Shown one piece after another: positions 46,965-61,079 of a stretch of 64,000 nt of DNA (position 1 is its first letter; every line of letters begins with the position of its first letter). The stretch is from Dasyornis broadbenti (lineage: Eukaryota; Chordata; Aves; Passeriformes; Dasyornithidae). The stretch spans positions 705,357 through 769,356 of the forward strand of contig VZRN01005839.1 in the NCBI GenBank assembly GCA_013397935.1, written 5' to 3'. The notes below the pieces were generated by a model, which worked only from the letters and a program-made list of their open reading frames with translations, did not search any database and had not been told where the DNA came from. The translations under genes and the position numbers were made by a program.

Positions 46965-49900
46965 GTATGTGCAGCACAAGCCGTAGGTGCCCAGGAGCAC
47001 CACTGAACTCCACATCTTCACCAGCTGTAGTGGATTATCCAAAAGGCAGTGCTGCCTACACCCATTCCTTCAGCTCAGCCATGCTGAGAGTGTTTTAAAT
47101 ATTGCAGAAGCATAATTCTGATCTTTTCCAAGACCTTGCAGTGTTGTTCATTACTATGAAGTGTCAGGAATTCAAAGGGAGGAACATGTGAGAACAAAAG
47201 TAGGTGCCTCCAGCTTGCAGCAGCAGTGCTGCTAATTGGGACACTTGCAAAATAATGTCATATGTGTCATTGGCTTTTACTAACCACCAGAAACACCTCC
47301 AGGAAAAAAAAAAAAGCTAATCTGACTTCCCCCCCCCCAAGTTTATGGCTGTTTTATAGTGGCTGCCTCTCTTGTCCCTCAGAATGGATATTGTCCAGAA
47401 GTATTTACAGACAAAAATGATCTTCTAGGACCCCTCCCACTGGGGCACAGGCATAAGGAAAAACAAAACAAAGGAATCCCAGACGCAATGGAATGAACAG
47501 TTAAAAGGCAGGAAGGTTACATATGTGCTTCTCTGCCTTGCTCCAGCTGGGTGACACACTAATAGCTTTCTTATTCTGCTTTCTTCTGCTAAGAGACTGG
47601 AAGACATATGTCAGTTTTCCACCTTAACTGTGCATTTTCTAGTTTGTTTGGATTTATGTCATAACCTTAATGGGATTTAAATGGAATTTTTATATGTGAA
47701 TAATACTCTGCATTAATGCAAGAACTTTAGGTTGCTGTGCTACCAGCTTGATTTGCATAAAGGTTTTTAAATATGAAAGAAGAATAGCCAGGCTATTGTA
47801 GATGGCAAAGTGAGAAAATCCAAACCCACTGGCATAACAGTAAGAGGAGAAGATAACTCCCCCAAAGCATTGGCTTGTGAAAGGGTTAATTCGCTGACTC
47901 TTAGGTACAACTGGGTGTGAGAGAAGAGCCCAGAGGTCATGCTAGTCATGAATATTTAGTTGCTGGAGGGTCAAGGCTCAAGGATTAAATGGTGAAGCAG
48001 AAAGGTCAATGTCATAGCTTTATACTTTATCATAAAACATTTTGTGTTCTAGTGTACTGTCTGTGTTCTGTAAATGTAAATTTTCTATCAATGCATGGCT
48101 CACATGACGTTACACACACCCCACACACTGGGGTGCAGAAGTCTCTGTTTCCTTTAAGTATGTTGTAGATTTTGACAAATCATCTATAAGCAATAAGCAC
48201 AATAAGGTGTCTCACATTGAAAAGTGTGCTATTATGCAATTAAATATTACATGTTTATATATATTATATACATATACATATGTTTAATATCCATTATGTT
48301 GTCCTCCTATTTCCCAATTATTTGTTTACCCTTGAGTGCATCAAATAGGAGTAGGAGCATACTTACACCTTTGGTATTGTTATTTCTTCAGAACACAAAT
48401 TTGGGGCACAGAGACTTCTGGAGATTTTTCCTGACAATTTTTTGGGAATAGCACTGCAGCTGTTACTCTTAGTCATTGGCTTTAAACCTTTGCCTTATCA
48501 TCTATTTGGTTTTCCAGGCCTCAGCTGTGTGTCCAGGCCTCAGCAGTTCTGAGTTACTGATGGTTGTGCAGCCAGTGAACTTCCCTGCCGGCGTGTTATT
48601 CATTCTTAGTGTACCATTCTTATTTTTAAATGAATTACACATATAACCCACTTGGTGTACAGACTGCTCTGCATGTGAATAATAAACCACAGCCTTTGCT
48701 CAGAAGAGCTGACAGTCTAAGGGATTGATCCAGTAAACACTTATTCATGGGTGATTTGCTTAGCCTACTATCGTGAGTAATCTGTTGATCTGGCCCCAAA
48801 CTAATTAGATAACTTGCAGAAAAAACAGTAGGACATACTAGGTAGTGCAGGAGGGAAGGGATGAGACACAACAGTACGTAAAGACCTAGGAAGAAAAAGG
48901 ATAAACACAGGCTGGTTTAGATTTAATTCACTTCTCTGTGGCAGTGTCTGTGCATGGGAACACTGTAAAGGATGGAGCTTGGGCTCTGGAATGAAGTGTG
49001 TCAGACTTCCTCCAAGCCTTACATTTTGCTATGTGTTCAGCCTGACCTCATGGCAGGCAACAGCCTTGTCTCAATCTAATTATTTTTTTTATGGTCCATC
49101 TCTGCAGTCATTTCCAGAGGAGTCTTCTCAATGTTCTTTTAAGGGTAGCTGAGATTGAATATACACCCATAGGTCTGAAGAGCATGGGAGCGGGCTGAGT
49201 TAAACCACGCTGTTTGCAAGCAGTGGAAGGATGGTCGGTGGCTCAGTCAAAGGGAGATGTAGGTTTCTTGTGGATGAGTTAGTTCCTTGCCCGTGGGGAA
49301 CAGAACTGCAGCAGCCAGGTGTGTGTATGACTGTCATGCAAAAAAAGCTTTATCGGGATGATACTACTTTGGAGTTGAGACCTGGCTCTTTATCTCATGA
49401 AGAAGCAGCATATGCAGTGCCAGTGTGCCAGAACACTTGGTCTTGTGGTCTTTCCTGGGATTCCTGCAGAGTGGGGAGTGGAGCATTAAATTTGAGTTAT
49501 GGGTTTTCATGTGTTGTTACAAATGAGTTTAAAGCATTTTATCAGGATTGAGATGTGGATAATCACTGTTTGAGTATGGTTAGTTTCTGTTGAATAGTAA
49601 TCTTTAGTTTATACTTAAAGGTCCTGTTTGTACTGCTGTAAGTGATGCTTGGACTTGCAGACACCATGGTTTTTTTGTGGGTTCTGCATTTAAAAGCTGT
49701 GGTAATGTGTGAAGACCTTGGCAGAAAAAAACCAAAACCCATAAGCCATGCATTTTTGTCTGGGAGGTGACCCAGGCCAGATTATCAGTGGAGCTAAACA
49801 GTGAGGGGCGGAATGGAAGTACCTGTCACTGGCTTTGGAAGCCCTTGGCTGATGGAGCTGGTAACTACTGCTTATACGCACCCTTGGAGCAGTCTCCTGG

Positions 49901-52330
49901 AAGCTGGCATCTGTTTGCATTTTCCGTGTGATCTAGGCCAAAGGGTCCTGACAAGAAAAGTCTACTTATAATTATGGACAGAATGATCATCTCAAATGAT
50001 TATCTAAGATGCTCGTTTCACCAGCTGGTGTTGTTTGCTGCGTGGAAAGGGGCACAAGTGGCTCAGAAATAATAATGTGGTGTTTATGCAGCTGACCACT
50101 GTGCTAGAAAAGGATAGATGTGTTTTACTAAGTTGGTCCCAGATGGAAAACTTTTCTTTAATGCAGAAGAAGATCAATTCTATTCTTATTCTAATGTAGA
50201 AGTAAGTGGGAAAATGAAGCAAAGTATGGGAAAACATCAAGGTGTTATGCAAAATAAAATATAGATTGTAAAAACTCCAAAACAAAACTTTCTTGCTGTT
50301 CTAATTGTTATCTCTCATGTCTAGTACTCACATGAAAATATTTCTTTCTGCTCTTCCACCAAATGAAACTAAAACTTCCCACTACAGAAAACTATTTTGT
50401 TTCCTTTAATTTTTTTTCAGCAGGAAATATATATATCTCAAAATCTGCAGGGATAAAAGTTTAATTATGTCTTAGTTGCTTGCTGTGATTTTGAAATCAG
50501 TGCTTTAGTCTGAATAAGCACTTGGTGGGTTATAATATGACATGATGAATATTTCTATTTCTCATTTTAAAATCTAGTTTTTCTAAGGTAATTGACAATA
50601 ATGGAGTTGACACTGGATTAACACATATGACCTGAAGTTGATATCAAGAAGGGTTTTTTGAAGAAATGAATGAATTAAATTTTTTTAAAAGGACCATACT
50701 GTGGGAAAAAGTATACCTTCAACAGTAAGGATTCATCCACTCATCTTTTGCATGGCAATCAAGCTGCAGATAAAGATATGTGAATAAGCTAAAACCCACA
50801 TAAGCACTTTTTATCTTGGTAAAATTTTATGAAGACTAGGTTGTTGGACTGCGTAGAAACAACCTATATAAAACAAACTGATACAGAAATAAAAGTTTAG
50901 ACACAGCTCATGTGAATAGGTCAGTCCTAAGAACAGTAGTCTTGATTCCATGATGAAAATGATGGATGAAATCAGAGATCAGCAATGAAATGCTGGGGAG
51001 TTTCTGGACCATGCCAGGGTGAGGGACAGAATGCAGGGACAGCTTCAAGGAGACACAGTGACATTGCTAATGGGTAGAGTTTGGGCAGATAAAATGAGGC
51101 CTGATACAGGTGACCTGGGTTGTTCCACAGTGCATCCAAATCCTACAGAGTAACTCCACTTCTAATGCCAAATTTGCAGTTAATTAGTTAACAAGTCTTT
51201 TTCTGAATGTAAATGTTTTAAAGGATGCTTCTGGGCTTGTGAATAGGCCACTTATATTGCCTCCCTTGCAGATACCCTCCTCAGAGAGAGAAACAGGAAT
51301 GAGCGTGTTCAGAAAGATTTCTTTTACCCTGAGAGATGGTATTTCCATGTCACGAATCAGACAAACATTTTCTCTGTGAATTTCCAGCCCTCTTTCAGCC
51401 CTGGACATCACTGGAAATGTACTTTAAAGATGGAAATAATCTCTGTGACTCCAGAATCTGAAAACCAGAGTCTCCAGGAATGAAATTAGGAACCACTGCC
51501 CAGAAAGGATGAGAATCAGCTATAGTACACTCTGTAAGTCTTCTCCCAGGTCCAGAAAAAAACTGGAGAAATGCACGGGCTCTGCATGCCCTGGCACAGC
51601 CTTTTGATTAGTCTCCGATTCTTCGTCAGAGTAACTGGTGTTTGGCACTTCTCTTTTACTGTGTTCCTCCCTATTGTATGGGTTGTCTCAAAGAGACTGG
51701 GAAATGCAAAGATTGAAGGCTGAGAGTTGCTCCTGACCAGAAAGCTTTTAGAGTTTAGCTTCCTGCTGGGCGATCCTGATATATGAAGAATCAATTGTGC
51801 TAACTGCTTTAGGGAAAAATATCTAATCATTACCTCAAAATATTTCCCTCTTGGCTGGGTTAGAGCCTTTCTTGTAAAAACTGAGGGGGGAAACAGGAGG
51901 ATGAGCAAGATAGTAGCACTCTAGAAAACATTTTAAAGAGAAGAGTTGTTTGCTAGTTGTGGTAAGCACTGTAATACTTTTCTCAGATCTCTGTAACTCA
52001 CTCTTCTGTAACACAAACTAATTCAAATCCATCTCTACTAGATGGAAACCAGTTTTCTTGTAATGTCCTGTGTATCTGATCCCCAGTTTATTTCTGTAAA
52101 CAGATTTCTTGCATCTTCTGTTTTGATCTTTAGGATTCACTGACAGCCCTTATCTAATGAGTGTGTAGGAGCCATGTAGCACAACATTCATGGCAGTCAG
52201 CTTGGTGTGTGTGTATCCATCCTACCCTCTCAGACAAAGTAATTGATGCCACCGTGAAAGCCCCAAATGTCCTTTTATTAGGCCATTTTTAGATATTGTT
52301 TTTAAACAGTGTTTTACAGCAACAGCTTGG
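46965..52330. other. Unique non-coding sequence, no gene seen
   Basis: Contains A12 and C9 runs near 47308-47337, an AT-rich dinucleotide patch near 48257-48285, and a 13-bp direct repeat (TCCAGGCCTCAGC at 48513 and 48532). The 106-codon plus frame at 49231-49551 and the 130-codon minus frame at 51516-51908 show no recognised domain. Confidence 0.45.
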
Positions 52331-52331
52331 G

Positions 52332-52377
52332 GTTTTTTTTCTTTTTTTTTTTTCTTTTTTTTTTCTTTTTTTTTTTC
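52332..52377. repeat. Poly-T tract interrupted by C
   Basis: Four T runs of 8-13 bases separated by single C. It ends in TTTCAGG, which mimics a splice acceptor; no exon was found downstream. No SINE or LINE body is attached. Confidence 0.93.
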
Positions 52378-55007
52378 AGGGTTTTGACAAAGATATAATA
52401 GTAGTGAAATGAGTAGAAATAAGAAAGAGTGCTGTGGTATCCCAGGGCCACTTGACTGCTAGAGTAGAAACATGGAGTTGGCTCATCCACCAGCACAAAG
52501 CGTCTTCAGTCAAGCAATTGTGCCAGCTGGTGATTTCTTATTTCCTGGTAGCCCTTTGTTTTCAGTTCTGCATTTACATATTTGGCTTTTGTGTGTTTAC
52601 CGAACATGAGAGGATGTGTAAACTGGGCAAAGAAGTAGAGAAATCACTTGATAAAGGTCATGGGAGGGGGCATCAGAGGGTGACAGAGCAGTTTTCAGCT
52701 CTGCTTGCATTTTCTCACAGAATACTCTTGCAGCTCTTTGCCTCCTTGCTGATTTCTCTAGCTGAGCTGTGGGTTTATAGTGTCTATTTTAGGGCTGATT
52801 AACGGCCAGTAACAGGAAGTTTTGTGTGCTTGTGGAGTTTGAATGAATCTCAGGATTTTGAATAGAATTACTGTTACAGCCATAAAGAAGAAATAATATA
52901 AATAATATATTCAGAACAGTTCATGTATCAGTCTATAAAATAAGATTCTTCTTTTTCATCAGTTTCTCTAGCTGCTCTTAGAAAGGTCTTAAAGTAGAAA
53001 AAAACTCCTACCTTTTGACCAGTGGGTTATGGCTGGACTTCTTTCTCGTTTGGTATTTCAGTGCCATACATAATTATATTTATTGTTAACAATTTCTTAT
53101 TGACTACTTTTACTTCATCTCCTCTGTGCATGTGTTTCTGCCTTCCTTTCTAATACACTGGTGAACCTGCAGATGTATTGGAGTTTCAAATAATCTTTAT
53201 GAGCTCAGTGATTATGTTATGATCTTAGAAATGGATACACTGAGAACATAGAAATAGAAGTAAAAAATATGAAAGTAAAGGCAAAAATAAAAGGAAAAGC
53301 AGAGATATTTTGACATTGAGGAATATGGTTTCTTGGGTTTGTTTAATGGTTTGATTTCAGCATGAATTGCTTGGACACAGGATTTTTTTCTACCTGATTA
53401 CTCTGAATCAGTGCTGAAATAAGTGGGATAAACTAGTTTCCCTTGGGATGGTGAATATGGTGGTGTTTAAAGAACTTTTAATAAGGATGCAATTCAGGCC
53501 TCAATGGATGCATAGATAAGAAGTGAGGTATGCTAAATGTTAATCTCTTTGGCCCTTCCAATGAGGTCAGGTTAACTCAAACTCATGTGCTTCTCAGAGA
53601 AGCTTTGGGCCAAATAGTGTACACTGACCTTCTTTTTTCATGGCTTGGGTAAAATGATTCCTGTGATTTATAATCAGTTTTAATTCTGATAGTTGTATCT
53701 TGCTTTTTTTTTTTTAAATTTAATTTTATTTATATTTATTTTTAGTTTGCAATTCTTGCTTTTTTTTCTTTTTAAAATCTCAAAATAGGAAAAGAAAACA
53801 TTCAGAACAAATCTGAGTTTGAGGAAAGTTTTGTACAGCTTTAGTTAAAACCTCATGCACGTAAAACTACCAAGTTAAATCAAGAATGTTCTGATCAGGA
53901 CATTCTTTTGTGACTAAAACCAGTAGGAAAAACATGCTTTCATAACTGAAATACCAATTAAATAGGTAGTGAAAGAAGTCAGAATTTATGTTTGAATTCT
54001 GGTAACTCAGTATCAAAAGGATAGGTCTTAATGCTGCTGATAAAAATTAAACAAGAAATACATCTTCTTTTCCAATTCCTAGAAGTCAATTATGTGATTT
54101 CTTACAATCATGTCAGGTACTGTTACAGAAAGCTGAGCTCTTGTGACTGTTCCAGACCTGTTTGATGTTACTGGGCAGCCTGCCAAAGTCTCCTTTTTGT
54201 ATGCCAAGATGGTAATTATTGACACTTCATAGGGAAACGGTTTCAAGGAACTCACATCAATATTTCTTCCACAGTCAGAAACTGGAAATGCCACTATAGT
54301 AAAGAGATCTTGAAATCCCTGGGGTTTATATTCCTGGACTGAATGAATACTAGAGAGTACTAAGAAAGTTAACCTCAGGCAGACAAAATAGAGCCAGTGT
54401 GCAGAAATCTGGAGTGGAACTTGGACAGAACTGTTTGAAGACAATAAATCTGGAGAGGAGTGGGAGTGGCTGAGAAAACTTTGTATGTGCAACATGCTGC
54501 CTTTCAGGGTTGAAGGTATATTATACATCAAAACTAGCACTCGGAAGGGGCTGAGAGGCTTGACTTTACAACTCAGGAGTAAGTCACAGAGTGCAGGAGG
54601 AAGAAGCACCACACACTAGGAAGGCTGAAGTCATCACTTTCTGTGCTTTCAAGGTTTATAACTTGCCATGCTTGTGTGTGGCATTTGACTACTTATCTTG
54701 GGTTATCCTCATGGTCTTAGGAGTCAAATTAATTTAGTTTTGTAAGCGAGGTTTTTAGGGTGAAGGAGGGATGTCTCACTGAGTGAGCAGATTTTAGACC
54801 AGAATGTGAATTTTCTGGTAGTTCTGACCCCTTTCAGGTGTGAATTTTAGCACTGGCACTAGCTGTTATGCTGGGCTCCTCTCCTGTTTGTGTGAAATGG
54901 GTGTGCTTCCCTACTGAGACTGACAGCTTCACAGAGGGGTGCAGAAGTTTATGTAGATTGCCATTAAGAATTCATACTTGGCCAGCCCTTAGCCACAGTG
55001 GTTTTAG
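52378..55007. other. Unique non-coding sequence, no gene seen
   Basis: Includes the longest gap-free open frame of the window (54079-54612 minus, 177 codons). Its translation is rich in S, L and P, without recognised domain, signal or splice context, so it is not called as a gene. AT-rich simple sequence occurs at 53703-53775. Confidence 0.45.
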
Positions 55008-55398
55008 AGGCAGGCTGAGGGCGTTGGGATTGTTCATTCTGGAGAAGAGAAGGCTTCAGGGATACACCATGGTACCTTCCAGTGCCTAAAAGGGCCTAAA
55101 AGAGAGCTGAAGAGGGATCTTTTACAAGGGCATGTAGTGATAGGACAAGGGGTGATGGCTTTACACTGAAAGAGATCAGGTTTAGCCTAGATGTTAGAAA
55201 GAAATTTTCCTTATAGGAATGGCGAGGAGGAGGTTGCCCAGAGAAGCTGTGGCAGTGGAAGTGTTCAAGACCAGTTTGGATGGGGCTTTAAGCAATCTGG
55301 TCAAGTGGAAAGTGTCCCTGCCCATGGCAGAGGGCTTGTAATGAGATGATCTTTAAGGTTCCTCCTAACCCAAATCATTCTTAGCTTCTATGATTTCT
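55008..55398 (+). mobile_element. CR1 LINE 3' end with internal deletions
   Basis: Plus-strand CR1 fragment. It begins in the ORF2 segment RLRALGLFILEKRRLQG (55011-55060). It then follows the consensus order: the ACAAGGGCATGTAGTGATAG stretch at 55126-55145, GTTGCCCAGAGAAGCTGTGG at 55233-55252, GATGGGGCTTTAAGCAA and GTGTCCCTGCCCATGGCAG. It ends with GATGATCTTTAAGG and a decayed ATTCT/CTATGATT tail. Relative to typical avian copies it lacks short pieces near 55220 and 55255, so no frame survives. It looks nearer the CR1-C/F type than the 14.8-kb copy, but the subfamily is a guess. Confidence 0.94.
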
Positions 55399-58300
55399 CT
55401 CCTACACTGTTATTTGAATGCTTTAGATACTTGCAGATGGTTATCACATCCTGCCCCCTGCTCGCTGCTTTGTCAAACTCCATATGCTTAAGAAGATGCT
55501 TAACTCATGCTAATCATTCCCTACGTATCCCAATGTGTGTCACTCGTAATGCTAGCTAGTAGTTCCATAGAAAGCAGAAATTATGAAGTTTGAATTCCTG
55601 CTGAGAGTTGCACTTGGGTCTGCTGATTTCTGTTTGAAGGGAAACTCTTATTTCAGTCTCTTCCTTGGTCAGAGCAGCAAGAAGGTCTCTCCTAACTTGC
55701 TTGAAAATACCAAAAACACTTAAGCAATTTTCAAATTTTTTTGAAGTTATACCGTAAAAGTTACTGAGGAAGGGAAACAGACTGACAGACAGACAGGAGG
55801 CTGAAGAGATAAGGTGTCTAAGTCTTATTTATTTAAGAAAGCCTCAAAAAAAAGTTAAAAGGAAAATATTGTATGGTAACTGTTACATAGTTACTTTTAT
55901 ATGACAGATGTTACATTTTCTGTATCTCTGCTGAACATCATTGCTGTGCTAACCAAAGTAGCCAGGCTGAAGCTGTACCATTTCAGGATATTTTAGCTTA
56001 AAGCCCAAAGAATAAGAAAGGCTTAATATAAATAATTAGCAGCTGCATGTTTTAGGGCAAGTAATAACTGATAATGATTTAGCCTGGAAAGTGCACGCTT
56101 ACCCGTGTTGGCTCAGGAGCGGAGCCATGCAGCTCAGAGGCCTGTGCAGTGCGACTGCGAGGGTCAGGCAGGGACAGAGACCCTGTCAGCACCCAAGCCA
56201 AGCCATCTCCTGCTTTTGCAGCTGTATGCCAGCAGCTCTGGGCATGTGCTGTCAGCAGGAGTGTTTGTATTAGCGCAGGATAGTCAGGTCTTTGCTGCTT
56301 TATGAGCTGGAAGGTCAGCTACACTTGAGCTTCAATCTACCATCCCTTGCCCTCCATTAAGTCAGCTGCTTGAAGCTTAAAGCACAGTTTAGTCTGTGAT
56401 AGAAACTTATGGGAGTCTGCTCAGGGGCAACACTCAAGCTATACCTCAAACTAACTCGACAATCCCCGTGAGACAGCAGGGGTTTCTTGAGGAAGATACC
56501 TGATGCCAAGAATGTGTCTGTGCAGCCCAGAACAGCCCTTTGTGGTGCCATAGTAGGAGGCTGAAAAATTAATAGGACTATCCCAGGGATGTCTGTGATG
56601 GGGACAAACTCTTTTACTGAAAGGGACCATACTTTTTGTTATTGGGGAGTAACAAATTAGTGTGTAGTGATCATTCTTATTAATACTAAGAACAACTGAA
56701 TTACTGTAGTTTATAAAACTTGCTCACCAGCTCTCTTCTCTAACAAAGAAGTAGACAAGGGGGAAAGAAAAGCGGTGGTGTGGTGCTGTCCCTACAGAAA
56801 TAACAGGCTGTTTTATGTCCCTGGCAACAGCCTAACTAAGTTGCTGGACTTGGCACCAAACCAGGAAAGGGTTGGCATTCAGTCTGGTGAAGGGGAGGAA
56901 CTATTTCAGAAAGTGCTTTCTGCTCAACTCTCAGCCTGCCCTGGGCTCTTTGCTCATGCTGCAGCAGGGGCTCAGCTTTGCCCTGCGTTCCTTGGAGCTC
57001 CAAGGGCTGCAACACTGGGGGCAGAGCACCACCTCCCAGACAAGGAGTTTCTGTGTGGTGGACACTGAGTTACTGTGCAAGCCTTGGCCAGGTCACCACC
57101 AAAGGTGGCACGGGACATATTGCACCCCATGGTACGTCTCCTTCTCCTCTCTCCTGTTTTTTCTTCTCAGCTTTAAAATACACTAGCCTGATTTTCCAAA
57201 CAGAGAACAGCAAAATATTTCTGCTCCTAAGTGTTTCTTAGACTTCTGACTTTGCACTGAGTTTAGTGAGACGTTCATATCCTAATGAAGAGACAGAGGC
57301 CTAAGTATTTGGTTTGAAACTTCGTGTTTGTGACCTGCTACCAACCACAGTAAAATCTAATGGGGTTACATGCTGTACATTACATTGCCACTCTGTTCTA
57401 GTTAAAGTAATTAAAAATGTTTGTGCATTAAACAACAAAACAAATTGAAAAAAAAGAAGAAAAGGTGCTAATCAGCTGTGTTTCAAAAAAAAATGCAGAC
57501 AGAAAAATGATGCTGTCTAAATAGTTTGGAATAGTCAGGCCTATTCTATTACATGTCTGTACCAGCAGGATATAACAAAGCTAAAGATTTAAGGCAATTT
57601 TGACACCTTAAAGAGAACTGTTAGCACTGCATAGACTTTCAAATCCAAAGAGGATTCAGCCTGCTCACTTACTGCCTTCCACATCTTCAAAGGACCATGA
57701 CTCTTTTTTAATCTTTCCGCTTTGCTGTGAAGCCATAGGAAGTTATTGACTTTACAGGCAGTTTTAGTACACAATCAAGCAAGAAAAAATGCTAGTGTAC
57801 TCTGAAGCTGAGTTCAAATCTTCCTCTCTTTGTGTCACGCCCCTCTCTGTGCTGAAGCAGAATTTAAAAGTGTGGAACAGATGGTGAGCTGTTATACAAT
57901 GTTTTGGTTTTTTGACCCCCTTGTTGAGCCAAGATTCTCTGAAGACTTTCAGGGATGCTTTGGCTACCTCACACATTTTCCAAATGTAGTTGGAAGAAGT
58001 TTTCCACAATAATATTGCTTGATTATAATTAGATACAGTTTGAACTTTGGATCTGAGCTCTGACATTGCTCTGCTTGGAACAGCTCTGGGGTAAGTGAAG
58101 GCTGGAGGTCTGCCAGGGAGTGCGTTTGCTCACTGGTCAGTGTCTCAGTCAAGTGCTGCCTACTTTCCATTCAGGCCAAGTGTAAGAGCACTTAAATTTC
58201 CCTTTGTTTATTGCCAGAAGGTGCTATTAGAACTGATGCTTAAATCACCAACCTCCTTGGAAAAACTGGAAAAGGAGCTTAGACCAAGTGTTTGAGTGGG

Positions 58301-60600
58301 TTTTTCCTGAGCTCTGGGAGCATGGACCTCTCCCCAGTTTCACCGGGGCAAAGAGCTCAAGTTTCTCTGCCAAGAAAGAGATAGAAAGTGAAAAGAAATA
58401 GAAAACCAAAAATCCAGAAAGGCAGCTGCTGGGACTGTGGCCCCAAGTGAGTACTCCTGGAGGCGCTTCTGCCCACAGTGGGCCTTGACTTGAGGCTGAA
58501 GTTGTCTTTCACCATGTCCAGAGTGAGAGAAGAAGGACTTTGTGTCCATCCTCACGTTTGCAACTGTATGGAACAAGCTTTCACCAATATCTCTTCCTCA
58601 GAAATCCTGAATACTAGCAAACACTTTGGGCTAATGTCCAATTAATGTAGATGCTAAAATAATGTAAAATAAGTATGATGAATAGACTCAAAAATCCCAC
58701 ACCAAACTATGCAAAGAACAGGAATTCAGTTTTGCATCCTGATCCTGATTGTCCTTCAGCAATGTCACAAATCAGCTTGCCTGTGTCCTGCAGCTCCTAG
58801 GGTGACACTGGACAAACTTTCCTTCCAGGACTACACATGGCATTACATTTTTCAACTGTACGAGATACCCAGAGGAAGGAGGTCAACTGGATATTTTTTC
58901 TCATTCTTTTATTTGTTTCCTTGTCATCTTAGCACCTGAATGGTTACTTGAAGAACCATGAAACCTTAAAAACCTTCTGTACTAAATTGATAGAACTGCT
59001 ACTCTTTAGCAGAAGCTTCTGATAAAGTCTAAACAGTAAGACGTGAAAGTACATTAATATAATTTAAAGGCATAAGGTCCTAAAAATATACCAGTGATGA
59101 CTAGTCACTTGTTTTGGATGTCCGCATTTTGGGACATCTAACCTGAGACAGTAAGAATTGTCTTGACTATATAGATGAGCCAGGTTCTCTTGTAAAATTT
59201 ATATAGTGAGAGGTTTTAGAATGGAAATATTTAAAGTCCTTCAATAAGTTGAAATTCTAGAACTATGGATTTAAGAAATTTATGAATTGCATACAGAATA
59301 CCTGAAAAGTAAGGGTTCTGCTTTATCTAGGTCTTATTTAGCATTTGTCTTCTCTATGTAGAAGCCAGGATAAGCAGCATTAATTACATTTCCAAATGTT
59401 TCTAAATTTGGAGGACTTTTGTATACCAGTTGAAAATAATATGAATGAAGGACTAAAAGCCTGTCTAAACATGTTCAAGGGATAAAAGTATTTACTATCT
59501 ACCTGAGCTTTACATAATATTAGAGAAAAAATCATTGTGAAATTAAAAATAGTTTAATGAAAAGAAAACACTTGGGAAGCACAGATACTTATAGAATCTA
59601 CTGATGTTAGCTCTATTTTCCTGGGCTGAAATTATACTCTGCTCTCTATAAAAATGAAAAAAAGCCCTAATGCTGCAACAAGAAGGCAGAATTTTTTTTT
59701 TTTTTTTTTGATATTGTGAGAGCTAAGCACTGTAAAGGTGAAGTTTTAGAGAAATAAGTTTAATATACAGCTGAATTGGGCCAAAGCCAAAGCTGTCATT
59801 TCAAGGACCTTTGGAATCTTATTTTTGGGATTCCCATGCCATGAGAAAGTCAGAAAAAGGGGTTCTGTTAGACCTTTTATTTTCTCTCTCTTGCAATTTT
59901 TCACATTGAATGTGTGAGCCTCAAAGGATTGAGTTTGAGGAGGATTTGAATGAGAACAGAATACTGCTTGGCTTTATAAGATTAAAGAGATTGCACTTAG
60001 CTGCAAATTAAAGGGTTTGCTATATGAGATTGTAATCCAAAATATTGCTTGAAATGCCACCAGGATGGATGCAGGCTCAGCTGGAATGAGGTAGTTACAT
60101 GCTGAGGACAGGAAGCACACGTGGAAGCTATGGAACACTGCTAAATGGAGACAAGAGTAGTGTTTCGTTGGTTGCACAGAAAATGCTTATTTGTTTACTT
60201 GTATTTTTATAGTTTTTTAATAGACCAGAATATGCTTTCTTTCAACTTAATGATCCTCTGCATCACATCTTTAAATATCTAGGATTTCTGGAGTCCAATT
60301 GTCAAAAAAAAATCAAATAACTTTTCCCCTTCATTGAAAGCAGCAGAAGTTAGGAGACTTATACAATATGCTCATGTTTGGATTTCTGATAATTCATCTT
60401 AGGATGTCAAAACTTTATCAGCTTTTGCTATCCTGAAGAAAGAACACCAGCTGTGGGCTTCTGCCCTCTTTCATTATTAGCCTTGCATCCCAGTGCTTTT
60501 CTCACTTGCATCCATGCCACCATCCTCCTGTACCACCCAGTCTGGGGTGAGCTGGTAAAATTTTGCATTTATTGCTAGAATTCTAGTTTCTCTCTTTTAC
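55399..60600. other. Unique non-coding sequence, no gene seen
   Basis: A slightly GC-richer patch at 56090-56280 and several 60-104-codon frames at 56.8-57.2 kb show no domain or convincing splice context. Simple sequence: A-rich at 57430-57495 and T16 at 59694-59710. No mobile element recognised. Confidence 0.45.
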
Positions 60601-60890
60601 TTTTCAGCGAGAGACCTGGGGAGAATTCATTTAGCTCAGCTGAGGCGTTAGCAGCCTCCTCTCTGACAGCCATTACACTATCATGACCTGTCCTGCACCT
60701 CTAACACTGATCTATTCATAGTTCTCATATCAGCATGCTGGGCAGGTTTTTATGCTAAATCATCTTTCTGCACTGGTCCCTACTTATACTGCGGCAAATA
60801 AAAAGACTCAGATTAGTGCAGCGGGCAAATGGGTCTCTTTATGTCCTACCGTCTCAATGTGATTTTCTGAGTGAATTAAATGGATGGACT
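60601..60890. promoter_or_regulatory. Candidate conserved non-coding element
   Basis: Mixed-composition stretch with retained CpGs (TCAGCGAG, GAGGCGTTAG, CTGCGGCAAA, GCAGCGGGC, TACCGTC) and motif-dense text. It carries two E-box/GCTCAGCTGAG-type strings and TTTATGCTAAATCA. It has no coding frame. It lies about 200-500 bases upstream of the CpG-dense patch at 61.1 kb, with which it might form one regulatory region. This is inferred only from texture. Confidence 0.22.
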
Positions 60891-61079
60891 AGCAAGGCTG
60901 GCCCTGAGACAGACACATGCTGTGGGGAAGCTATTCCACTGAGGGAACCTTACTCTGCCAGGTTGTTTGGTGTTTTGTGATATTGACTAAGTGAGGTCAG
61001 AGAAATAACTTCCCCTGGTGACGGTGAGTGATGTTTGAACATGAGGCACCAGAGGTAAAGCATCACTTAAGCCAGTGCC

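Noticed and set aside
52332..52400. Poly-T followed by TTTCAGG as a splice acceptor with downstream exon
   Set aside because: The following sequence has no open frame with a donor at reasonable distance that looks protein-like.
54079..54612. Longest gap-free open frame (177 codons, minus strand)
   Set aside because: No domain, signal peptide, membrane pattern or repeat; S/L/P-rich composition typical of chance frames; no supporting splice or polyadenylation context. A frame of this length is expected somewhere in 64 kb.
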